A stretch of 5,904 bases of DNA. Origin: Micropepsaceae bacterium (lineage in GTDB: Bacteria > Pseudomonadota > Alphaproteobacteria > Micropepsales > Micropepsaceae). The stretch lies in contig JANWHR010000149.1 of the NCBI GenBank assembly GCA_025450355.1, positions 1 through 5,904 of the forward strand, given 5' to 3'. Under the pieces are notes generated by a model. That model was not told where the DNA came from. It did no database searches and worked only from the letters and a program-made list of their open reading frames with translations. Every line of letters starts with the position of its first letter. The first letter of the stretch is position 1. Below are positions 1-5,160 of the stretch, one piece after another. The position numbers were made by a program, and so were the translations under genes.

Positions 1-81
1 GGTGACCCGGAACGTGAAACAGCAGAAATTCTGGAGGAACGAGCGGACCTCCGACGCCGACTGTCGAGGGGGGCAAATTGA
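1..81 (+). CDS. C-terminal end of an unidentified protein (partial)
   Basis: Reading frame 1 is open from the window edge and ends at TGA (79-81), giving 26 residues that end in LRRRLSRGAN. The visible piece is rich in Glu, Arg and Leu (for example AEILEERADLRRRL), like a charged amphipathic or coiled-coil C-terminal helix, and unlike the random translation of the other two frames. This is all the support there is: no domain is visible and the start lies outside the window. It would converge on the minus-strand genes to its right. The family cannot be named, and it could be a chance open frame. Confidence 0.35.
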   Translation, partial: GDPERETAEILEERADLRRRLSRGAN

Positions 82-160
82 CGTAGCCTGGGATCGGGGC
101 CCGCTCGGGTTACATAATGCAGAGTGGTGGAATCGGTTCCGGATTTTTCGCCGCCGCAGG

Positions 161-373
161 TTACTTTTTTGTATCGGCCCGGAAACAGGAAATCTCCGGG
201 CGATCCACCACGCCGGTGGGCTGGTTGTACGGCACTGGCAAGCTGCCACAGGCCATCCGAACGACGGAACGGACACTGGTTTCTTTTTGCGCAGCGGAAC
301 CATCACCTAACGAAACTGCCAGAGTGAGCAGGAGTGTCCCGCCAATCAGGCTCTGCATTGGATATTTGACCAT
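161..373 (-). CDS. Small exported two-cysteine protein, unknown function
   Basis: This 70-residue protein is not one I recognise. It starts at ATG 373-371, chosen because a strong Shine-Dalgarno GGAGG (384-380) sits 6 bases upstream; the frame stays open further upstream, but that part has no comparable ribosome site. Residues 1-28 look like a Sec signal peptide: a short basic start (MVKYP), a hydrophobic core around 9-22 (LIGGTLLLTLAV), and a possible cleavage site after GSAA. The mature part, about 42 residues, is polar and has just two cysteines (C42 and C63), which could form one disulfide in the periplasm. It ends in ADTKK. It lies 52 bases after the DUF1328 gene with no promoter match of its own, so it is probably co-transcribed from the EcfG-type promoter at 651-627. 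Export and stress control are inferences; a lipoprotein is unlikely because there is no lipobox cysteine. Confidence 0.6.
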   Translation of the reverse strand: MVKYPMQSLIGGTLLLTLAVSLGDGSAAQKETSVRSVVRMACGSLPVPYNQPTGVVDRPEISCFRADTKK

Positions 374-425
374 CAACACCCTCCGGAATGCGGCCATGCC
401 CCTCGCCGCGAACGCTTTCCCACCG

Positions 426-599
426 TTACGCGGGCGGTTCACTGCGCAACAACCCAATGAGGCCGCTGGCTGCAACCAGAACGGCGAAAACAAAAAAAGC
501 AAATTTGACCAGCGACGCGGCCACTCCCCCGAGGCCAAGAAAACCCAGGTAGGCTGCGACGATCGCGAGGAACAGAAAGGTCAGCGTCCAACCGAGCAT
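426..599 (-). CDS. DUF1328 family small membrane protein (YtjA-like)
   Basis: A 57-residue, almost wholly hydrophobic protein beginning MLGWTLTFLFLAIVAAYLGF. This opening, with the Gly-rich turn LGLGG (21-25) and a second hydrophobic segment (about 28-50), matches the DUF1328/YtjA family of two-helix inner-membrane peptides, which are usually 50-60 residues. Their function is unknown. I chose the ATG at 599-597. A longer frame could begin at a TTG at 638, but that codon lies between the -35 and -10 elements of the promoter at 651-627 and so should not be in the mRNA. The chosen start has only a weak ribosome site (CAGG), and the leader is about 20 bases. Small membrane proteins of this type are common among alphaproteobacterial stress genes, which fits the promoter. 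The small exported protein follows 52 bases downstream. Confidence 0.85.
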   Translation of the reverse strand: MLGWTLTFLFLAIVAAYLGFLGLGGVAASLVKFAFFVFAVLVAASGLIGLLRSEPPA

Positions 600-626
600 T
601 TGTGGGCCTGCATGGCGAGACAACGG

Positions 627-651
627 AACGCGGCGCAATGCTGCCGGTTCC
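627..651 (-). promoter_or_regulatory. EcfG-type promoter for DUF1328 gene
   Basis: On the minus strand GGAAC (651-647), 16 bases and CGTT (630-627) match the GGAAC-N16/17-CGTT consensus known for EcfG-type sigma factors. The -10 element lies 28 bases before the DUF1328 ATG, so the expected transcription start is near 620. The -35 element lies 20 bases after the stop codon of the preceding holin-like gene, in the only sizeable gap between the two. The -35 is also one arm of a perfect inverted repeat, GGTTCC-TTC-GGAACC (646-660). Confidence 0.75.
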
Positions 652-671
652 TTCGGAACCCGTTCCCCCGT

Positions 672-1076
672 TCACAAGCGGTGATTTTTGCGTTGTGCCA
701 GGGCTTCAGAAGCGCCGAGAATTCCCGCAAAAACCACGGCGAGTAAGGGTTTCTCCTGGGCGACTTTGGCCAGAAGATTCAAGGTCGCCGAATCGGCTTC
801 GTTCGCTGCCGGAATCCGGGGATCCGGTTGATGCAGCCGCGGTCCTGGCCGGGAGGAGCGCCGAATCACCAGCATTGCTGTCCACCCCAGAGGCCCGATA
901 ACCAGAACAATTGCCGCAATCGCAGCCGCCCAGGCCTCTTTCGTTTCGGGGATAAGCGCGACGTAAATGGCATAGCCGGCAAATGCGGTACCGACCCAAA
1001 TCAGCGCGGAGGCGGTGACCAACAGCACCGCCCCGCCGATAGCCTGAGCACCAAGTCGTTGCCCGGATGGGAACAT
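672..1076 (-). CDS. Holin-superfamily (YqjE/DUF1469-like) membrane protein
   Basis: A 134-residue membrane protein. Residues about 12-42 and 48-72 form two long hydrophobic segments separated by a short polar stretch (PETKEAW). A basic linker follows (IRRSSRPGPR), then a C-terminal stretch with a third, shorter hydrophobic patch (LLAVVFAGILGASEAL, 111-126). The paired helices and the position directly after a DUF883 protein resemble the E. coli yqjD-yqjE arrangement, where YqjE belongs to the putative holin superfamily III; I infer membership from this and did not search. The ATG (1076-1074) directly follows the TAA of the preceding gene (1079-1077) with no intervening base, so translation is almost certainly coupled. 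Its role is unknown, perhaps envelope maintenance under stress. It is not evidence for a prophage: no phage genes are nearby. Confidence 0.7.
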   Translation of the reverse strand: MFPSGQRLGAQAIGGAVLLVTASALIWVGTAFAGYAIYVALIPETKEAWAAAIAAIVLVIGPLGWTAMLVIRRSSRPGPRLHQPDPRIPAANEADSATLNLLAKVAQEKPLLAVVFAGILGASEALAQRKNHRL

Positions 1077-1421
1077 TTAGCGCAGCAGCAATGCTCCAAT
1101 GAGTGCCCCCGCACCCATGGACAACATGCATGCCGCCAGAGGCTGTCCCTTTACAGCAGAACGAACACCGTTCAGATTTTCGCTGCCCCATTCGCTGACG
1201 CGTTCGGCCGCATCCGAAGCAGTATCCATGGCGTCGTTCATCAAGCCCTGCATTTGCGAACTCGCAACGCCCCCGACGTCAGTGGCCAGGCCGCGGACGT
1301 CGTGCTGCAGGGCATCAAAATCCGCCCGCAACGAATTCAGACGGCTCTGCATGGTGGTGTTGGAAGCTTTTACGGTTCTTACGGTTTTGGTTCTGCGTTT
1401 GCGTCGAGTAGCGGTCGCCAT
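1077..1421 (-). CDS. DUF883 (YqjD/ElaB-like) C-tail-anchored protein
   Basis: This 114-residue protein has the layout of the DUF883 family. A strongly basic N-terminus (RRKRRTK, 6-12) leads into a long helical, coiled-coil-like body (about 24-90, with SRLNSLRADFDALQHDV). The protein ends in a single C-terminal membrane segment preceded by KGQP (91-94) and finishing ALIGALLLR. E. coli members YqjD and ElaB sit in the inner membrane by this tail, and YqjD can bind ribosomes in stationary phase; whether this homologue does so is unknown. The ATG has a strong GGAGG (1431-1427) 5 bases upstream. The promoter at 1487-1462 and the TAAATG junction with the next gene make a two-gene unit placed immediately after phyR. 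Its stress control matches the stationary-phase behaviour of the enterobacterial relatives. Confidence 0.8.
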   Translation of the reverse strand: MATATRRKRRTKTVRTVKASNTTMQSRLNSLRADFDALQHDVRGLATDVGGVASSQMQGLMNDAMDTASDAAERVSEWGSENLNGVRSAVKGQPLAACMLSMGAGALIGALLLR

Positions 1422-1461
1422 CTTTCCCTCCGCGCTAAAGGGGCTGAAATTTCGCGGAGGG

Positions 1462-1487
1462 AACGTGCGACAAGGAAGAGCGGTTCC
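1462..1487 (-). promoter_or_regulatory. EcfG-type promoter for DUF883-holin operon
   Basis: On the minus strand GGAAC (1487-1483), 17 bases and CGTT (1465-1462) fit the EcfG consensus with the longer permitted spacer. The -10 lies 40 bases before the DUF883 ATG, predicting a start near 1455 and a leader of roughly 35 bases that carries the GGAGG ribosome site. The -35 starts 1 base after the phyR stop codon (1491-1489), so these genes have their own promoter besides any read-through from phyR. Confidence 0.75.
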
Positions 1488-1488
1488 T

Positions 1489-2283
1489 TCACGCCGCTTC
1501 GCGGCGCAGGGAGTGGAAGAACAGCGCTTGTCCGATGGTGGCCTGAACCGTTTCCGGCAGGAACGGTTTGGTGATGAGATAAGTCGGTTCCGGACGTTCT
1601 CCCGTCAGCAACCGTTCCGGATAGGCCGTTACGAAGATCACCGGAATATCGAAGCTGCGCAGGATCTCCTGCACGGCGTCGATTCCGGAACCACCTTCTC
1701 CGAGATTGATGTCGGCAAGAATGAGCCCCGGCTGCTGCGCGCGCGCTTTTGCGACGGCCTCATCCTTCGATGCGGCGGCGCCCACCACCTTGTGCCCGAG
1801 TTCGACCACCAGATTCTCGAGATCCAGTGCGATGATCGATTCGTCTTCAATGATCAACACACGGGAAGCAAGCTGCCGTTCGATCGCGTGCTGTGCTTCG
1901 ACGATCGACTGCTCAACCTCCTCCGGAGTTTCGTCGAGAATTTTCCCCGCTTCGCTGAGCGAGAAGCCTTCCACGGCGGTCAGCAGCAGTGCGGCGCGCG
2001 CACTTGAAGTCAGTGAACGCAGCCGCTCTTCCGGAGTCACCTGCTTCAGGTCGAGCGAAACGTCCTGGTCGAGCTGACTGGCGGTACTGGCCCAGATAAT
2101 GTGGAACAGGCGGTACAGCGCGACCCTGGGCGGAAGATCCGTGGCGAGTTCTGACTTACCGGCCAGCACCGCCGTCAGTGCGGCGCGAACATAGGCATCA
2201 CCACTGGTTTGCGAGCCGGTGAGTGCCCGCGCATAACGGCGGAGATAGGGAAGATGCGGCGCCAGCGATTCGGTCAGGGTCAT
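1489..2283 (-). CDS. phyR: PhyR, anti-anti-sigma response regulator of the general stress response
   Basis: A 264-residue protein with the two PhyR domains. Residues about 1-135 are an ECF-sigma-like domain (LPYLRRYARALTGS at the start; a region-4-like part with SLSEAGKILDETPEEVEQS, 108-126). Residues about 141-258 are a receiver with the acidic pair E146/D147, phospho-acceptor D191 (LILADINLG), T219 and K239 (LITKPF). No catalytic residue is missing, and the length is usual. In characterised relatives phosphorylation opens the protein so that the sigma-like domain binds NepR, freeing EcfG; the sigma-like domain does not bind DNA. The ATG is preceded by GAGGA 7 bases upstream. It is transcribed from an EcfG-type promoter 29 bases upstream, giving positive feedback, and diverges from nepR-ecfG. 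The coding end carries a perfect CGCCGC-GAA-GCGGCG hairpin (1506-1492) without a U-tract. Confidence 0.97.
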   Translation of the reverse strand: MTLTESLAPHLPYLRRYARALTGSQTSGDAYVRAALTAVLAGKSELATDLPPRVALYRLFHIIWASTASQLDQDVSLDLKQVTPEERLRSLTSSARAALLLTAVEGFSLSEAGKILDETPEEVEQSIVEAQHAIERQLASRVLIIEDESIIALDLENLVVELGHKVVGAAASKDEAVAKARAQQPGLILADINLGEGGSGIDAVQEILRSFDIPVIFVTAYPERLLTGERPEPTYLITKPFLPETVQATIGQALFFHSLRREAA

Positions 2284-2311
2284 GATTTGATCCTCGGTTG
2301 CACCGGAGCCA

Positions 2312-2336
2312 AACGGGCAAACATGAATAATGTTCC
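2312..2336 (-). promoter_or_regulatory. EcfG-type promoter for phyR
   Basis: On the minus strand GGAAC (2336-2332), 16 bases and CGTT (2315-2312) match the EcfG consensus exactly. The -10 lies 28 bases before the phyR ATG, so the expected start is near 2305 and the leader is about 22 bases. The spacer holds AACAT-GAATA-ATGTT (2320-2334), whose right arm overlaps the -35 element. Confidence 0.85.
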
Positions 2337-2346
2337 CGGATCGGCT

Positions 2347-2371
2347 GGAACTAGTTTGGGCTTTGCCCGTT
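2347..2371 (+). promoter_or_regulatory. EcfG-type promoter for nepR-ecfG-kinase operon
   Basis: GGAAC (2347-2351), 16 bases and CGTT (2368-2371) match the EcfG consensus exactly. The predicted start near 2378 leaves a leader of about 69 bases to the ATG at 2447, or about 126 bases to the GTG at 2504. The -10 sits inside GCCC-GTTAAT-GGGC (2365-2378), an inverted repeat with arms of four bases. This promoter makes ecfG autoregulated, as is usual for the family. A separate housekeeping promoter would be needed for basal expression; I cannot identify one. Confidence 0.85.
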
Positions 2372-2446
2372 AATGGGCTCTCAGGGTCGGCCTTCTTTGG
2401 GAGGGCTCCTCATTCGGGTTTAAACGCAGTCAGTTAGGGCAGTCAC

Positions 2447-2683
2447 ATGGACGGGCGATTCCGCGACGGATTGGCTTTAAGACGCGAGGGCGGGAATTTG
2501 GACGTGAAAAACGACGAACCGGACAGAGAGAAAACGCTCGCCGCACGCGCGCGGCAACGCGCGATCGGGCGTGAGTTGCGGCGAATGTACGACGAAATCG
2601 TTCAGGAACCCATCCCCGAGGACTTCATGGAGCTGCTGCACAAAATTGATGCGGCGGCAGCCAGAAAAGACGGTGGATCGTGA
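2447..2683 (+). CDS. nepR: NepR, anti-sigma factor for EcfG
   Basis: A 78-residue polar protein with the NepR core: helix 1 AIGRELRRMYDEIVQEPIP (39-57), then a second helix with DFMELLHKID (59-68). The spaced pattern IGxxLRxxYxxxVxEPIP followed by LLxKID is diagnostic. In known systems the two helices clamp EcfG, and phosphorylated PhyR competes for NepR. The first 30 residues and the last few (RKDGGS) are charged and probably disordered, as in relatives. The start is uncertain. ATG 2447 has AGGG 7 bases upstream; GTG 2504 (codon 20), preceded by CGGGA, would give a 59-residue protein closer to the common NepR size. The stop overlaps the ecfG GTG by four bases (GTGA), which fits coupled production of sigma and anti-sigma. 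Confidence 0.93.
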   Translation: MDGRFRDGLALRREGGNLDVKNDEPDREKTLAARARQRAIGRELRRMYDEIVQEPIPEDFMELLHKIDAAAARKDGGS

Positions 2684-3366
2684 AATCTCACAACTTTGAT
2701 GAGCCGTCCATGAGCGCGAGCGGGCAGGCGGCACCAGCCGCGGTAATTGCGGAATCCGATGAGGATTTCCGCCATGATCTCCTTGAACTAATTCCATTCC
2801 TGCGGGCCTTCTCGCGCTCTTTGTGCGGCGACCGCGAACTCGCCGACGATCTCGCGCAAGAGGCGCTGGCCAAGGCGTGGCAGTCGCGCGATACGTTCCG
2901 CGCCGGCTCCAATCTGAAAGCCTGGCTTTTCACCATTTTGCGCAATCAATTCTACTCGGACCGGCGCCGCGCATGGCGGCAGGCGCCGTGGGATGAAAGC
3001 GCCGCCGAACGGGTGCCCATCGCCCGGGGCGAACAAACCTGGGCCGTGCAACTCTCCGATACGGCGCGGGCGCTGCGCGGATTACCGGCAGAACAGCGCG
3101 AAGCCCTGATCCTCGTCGGAGCCGGCGGCTTCTCCTATGAGGATGCAGCCAAAATCAGCAATTGCGCCGTAGGGACCGTGAAGAGCCGCGTGGCGCGCGC
3201 CCGCAAAGCCTTGTCCGCCGCTTTGGAGGGAAATGGGCCGCTTCCGAGCGAGCCGCGTCCCGCGGGAAAAGACGCGACCAATGAAATTATGGCCCAATTG
3301 GATCGGCTGGCCCCGGGCTCATCGGAGCCCGGTGACGGAACCGATACAATCCCCGACCAAAGCTGA
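2680..3366 (+). CDS. ecfG: EcfG-type ECF sigma factor of the general stress response
   Basis: A 228-residue ECF sigma factor. Region 2 spans about 33-100, with LIPFLRAFSRSLCGDRELADDLAQEALAKAW cut here into LIPFLRAFSRSL (37-48) and ELADDLAQEALAKAW (53-67), then AWLFTILRNQFYSDRRR (81-97). Region 4 spans about 125-180: LRGLPAEQREALILV, then the helix-turn-helix FSYEDAAKISNCAVGTVKSR (151-170) with RVARARKAL. The GLP linker and the pairing with nepR mark it as ECF15/EcfG. It directs RNA polymerase to GGAAC-N16/17-CGTT promoters, four of which are in this window. I use the GTG at 2680, which overlaps the nepR stop (GTGA) and follows GGTGG; the ATG at 2710 is an alternative with no clear ribosome site. 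The C-terminal 45 residues after region 4 are low in hydrophobics and probably flexible; that DNA also carries the kinase start. Confidence 0.96.
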   Translation: MKSHNFDEPSMSASGQAAPAAVIAESDEDFRHDLLELIPFLRAFSRSLCGDRELADDLAQEALAKAWQSRDTFRAGSNLKAWLFTILRNQFYSDRRRAWRQAPWDESAAERVPIARGEQTWAVQLSDTARALRGLPAEQREALILVGAGGFSYEDAAKISNCAVGTVKSRVARARKALSAALEGNGPLPSEPRPAGKDATNEIMAQLDRLAPGSSEPGDGTDTIPDQS

Positions 3367-5158
3367 TCAACCCGCGAGGCCCCTGCGCCTCCAATTCCTG
3401 TTCTGGATCACGATCTGGCTGGCCCCTGTGGCGGCCATCAGCGTGATCCAGGGGATTGATCGTGTCGAACGCGACGCCAACGACGTGCGCGAGAGCATGA
3501 TCGAAAGCGCGCACGCCAATGCCGCCCAGGAAGAGAGTGTCTTCGCCTCTGGCGAGCAGGTCGTTCGCGCGCTTGCCAACCAGCCGCAAGTCCGCGCGGC
3601 GGGCGCGGGTTGCTCGCGGTCTCTCTCGGATGCACTGAGAGGGCTGCTTTACTTCACCAATTTTTACCGCATCAACACGCGGGGAACCATCCTTTGCGCC
3701 GCCGCGGCACCGCCCGCCCCGGAACGCAACGTTGGCGCCCGGCCGTGGTGGCAGAGCGCAATCCGGCAAAACAGCTTTACCATCACGCCGCAAAGCTTCA
3801 GTCCGGCCGTGCAACGCGATGTGCTGCACGGCGTATTGCCGTTGCGCGATGCCGATGGCCGGCCCGATGGCGCGATCGCAGTTGCCTTCGACATCGGCTG
3901 GCTGGACATATTGCTGCACAACCGGCCACTGCCCGCGAACAGCGTTCTTGCGGTTTTTGATCCTGCCGGGGAAATGATCGCTGCAAACAATCCGCCGGTG
4001 GCAGACCAGATATTCCGCAGACGGCCGGTTTCCGTTGTGCAGGAGCAGCTGCTTTCCGCGACCGCGGATGGAATTTCCTGGAGCTACGCCATGGTGCCGC
4101 TTTCCAGCAGCGGCATTTCGGTTGGGTTTGCCCGGCGCAATCGCGACCTCTATTCCGCCACTTATCTGCACGTCGCGACGGACCTGCTGCTGCCGGTATT
4201 CATGCTCGCGCTGGCCTATGCCGCGATCTGGATTGCCACCGATCGCCTGATCATCCACTGGCTGGATTATCTGCGCCGGATCGCGATCGCCTATTCGCGC
4301 GGCCACTATGGCGTGAGGCCGAGCGCGCTCTCCGCCGCACCCGGCGAGTTCAGGGAGTTGGGCGAAACGATTTCGGTCATGGCGGGCGCTGTCGAGGACC
4401 GCGACCGGCGTCTGAGATCGGCCCTCGAACAAAAATCGCTGCTCATTCGCGAGACACACCACAGGGTCAAAAACAATCTGCAGATCGTGATGAGCCTGCT
4501 TTCACTCCAGGCGGGAAAATTGCGCGATCCGGCCGCACAGCAGGCGCTGCGGCAGGCGCAGTTTCGGGTGAATGCGCTCGCGCTGGTGCACCGTATCCTT
4601 TACGAAAACGAGGATCTGGGCGCCATCGATCTGCAAAAGCTGATCCAGGAGCTGTCGCGGCAAATCCAGGATGCGGCCGGCAGCCAGGCGCGCGGTCTTC
4701 GACTCGAATTCAATCTCACGCCAGGCCATGCCAGCAATGATCTCGCGGTTCCCCTGACGCTTTTTCTGGTCGAGGCGCTGACCAATGCGTTCCGGCACGC
4801 CTATCCCGGCAAAAAGCGCGGCATCGTCCATGTCTCTCTCGTGCCGATGCCGGGGGGCAAACTTCGTCTCGCGGTTGAGGACGACGGCATCGGGCTGCAG
4901 GCGCCGGACGAAGAGTCGGGGATCGGCTCGCGGCTGATCGAGGCTTTCGCGCACCAGGTTGGCGGAACGGCTTCGGTGCACCGCCGCGACTCGGGCGGCA
5001 CGACCGTTGAATTGATTTTCGATGATCCGGAGGCGGAGGGGCCGCCAACACGGCCGGACCATTCCTTCCCGCAGCCCCAAAGCGAGGATTACGCCGCCAG
5101 CAGCACGCTGGCCCATGCTGGTGGCGCCTCAAACCGGAAAGCGAATCACTTTCAATAA
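3332..5158 (+). CDS. Membrane sensor histidine kinase, HisKA_2/HRxxN type, GSR-associated
   Basis: About 608 residues from GTG 3332, which has GGAG just upstream; ATG 3281 and an ATG at 3233 are longer alternatives in the same frame. Order of parts, numbered from the GTG: membrane helix 1 (20-40); a periplasmic sensor region (about 41-281) with Cache-like features (ARPWWQSA, 136-143, and LPLRDADGRPDGAIAVAFDI, 169-188); helix 2 (282-303); a HAMP-like linker; the HisKA_2 box with the HRxxN motif HRVKN, phospho-acceptor H377; the N-box LVEALTNAFRHAYPG with N485; DDGIG; a G2-like GIGSRLIEAF; then a 40-residue polar tail. All kinase residues are present. Such kinases (PhyK, PhyP, Pak proteins) control PhyR phosphorylation in alphaproteobacteria. 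Beside ecfG it is probably the dedicated PhyR kinase or phosphatase; sequence alone cannot say which. The gene overlaps ecfG by 35 bases and shares its promoter. Confidence 0.92.
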   Translation: MTEPIQSPTKADQPARPLRLQFLFWITIWLAPVAAISVIQGIDRVERDANDVRESMIESAHANAAQEESVFASGEQVVRALANQPQVRAAGAGCSRSLSDALRGLLYFTNFYRINTRGTILCAAAAPPAPERNVGARPWWQSAIRQNSFTITPQSFSPAVQRDVLHGVLPLRDADGRPDGAIAVAFDIGWLDILLHNRPLPANSVLAVFDPAGEMIAANNPPVADQIFRRRPVSVVQEQLLSATADGISWSYAMVPLSSSGISVGFARRNRDLYSATYLHVATDLLLPVFMLALAYAAIWIATDRLIIHWLDYLRRIAIAYSRGHYGVRPSALSAAPGEFRELGETISVMAGAVEDRDRRLRSALEQKSLLIRETHHRVKNNLQIVMSLLSLQAGKLRDPAAQQALRQAQFRVNALALVHRILYENEDLGAIDLQKLIQELSRQIQDAAGSQARGLRLEFNLTPGHASNDLAVPLTLFLVEALTNAFRHAYPGKKRGIVHVSLVPMPGGKLRLAVEDDGIGLQAPDEESGIGSRLIEAFAHQVGGTASVHRRDSGGTTVELIFDDPEAEGPPTRPDHSFPQPQSEDYAASSTLAHAGGASNRKANHFQ

Positions 5159-5160
5159 CG

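Larger units (their letters stand above)
2312..2371. repeat. Dyad-symmetric divergent promoter region
   Basis: The outer arms AACGGGCAAA (2312-2321) and TTTGCCCGTT (2362-2371) are a perfect 10-base inverted repeat. The inner arms GTTCC (2332-2336) and GGAAC (2347-2351) share the same centre, between 2341 and 2342. The arms contain the -10 and -35 elements of the phyR and nepR promoters, so both genes have the same extended -10 (TTTGCCCGTT) and the same 16-base spacing. The symmetry beyond the consensus bases (TTTGCC) is absent from the other two EcfG-type promoters in the window. It may reflect matched promoter strength or a shared regulator site. Confidence 0.75.

Noticed and set aside
83..113. 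Stem GTAGCCTGGG / CTCGGGTTAC with an 11-base loop after the left-edge gene tail, as a terminator
   Set aside because: All ten positions pair only by allowing three G-U pairs in plus-strand RNA, and no U-tract follows; too weak to call.
117..141. Near-match to an EcfG promoter on the minus strand (GGAAC-N16-CATT)
   Set aside because: The -10 is CATT, not CGTT, and no gene follows on that strand before the window edge.
625..650. Plus-strand GGAAC-N16-GGTT opposite the DUF1328 promoter
   Set aside because: The -10 does not match the consensus and it would drive antisense into the holin-like gene; it arises from the inverted GGAACG/GGTTCC content of the real promoter.
672..1076. Holin-like gene as a sign of prophage
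   Set aside because: No lysis, structural, integrase or att-like sequence is nearby; the family name comes from a superfamily that includes ordinary chromosomal stress-linked membrane proteins.
828..2007. Long plus-strand frames opposite DUF883 and phyR (up to 302 residues)
   Set aside because: They are antisense to clearly recognised genes, show no domain and have Arg/Ser/Cys-rich composition typical of shadow frames in GC-rich DNA.
3287..4462. 391-residue minus-strand frame opposite the kinase
   Set aside because: The plus strand encodes a well-formed histidine kinase there; the minus frame has no recognisable motif and is explained by codon bias.
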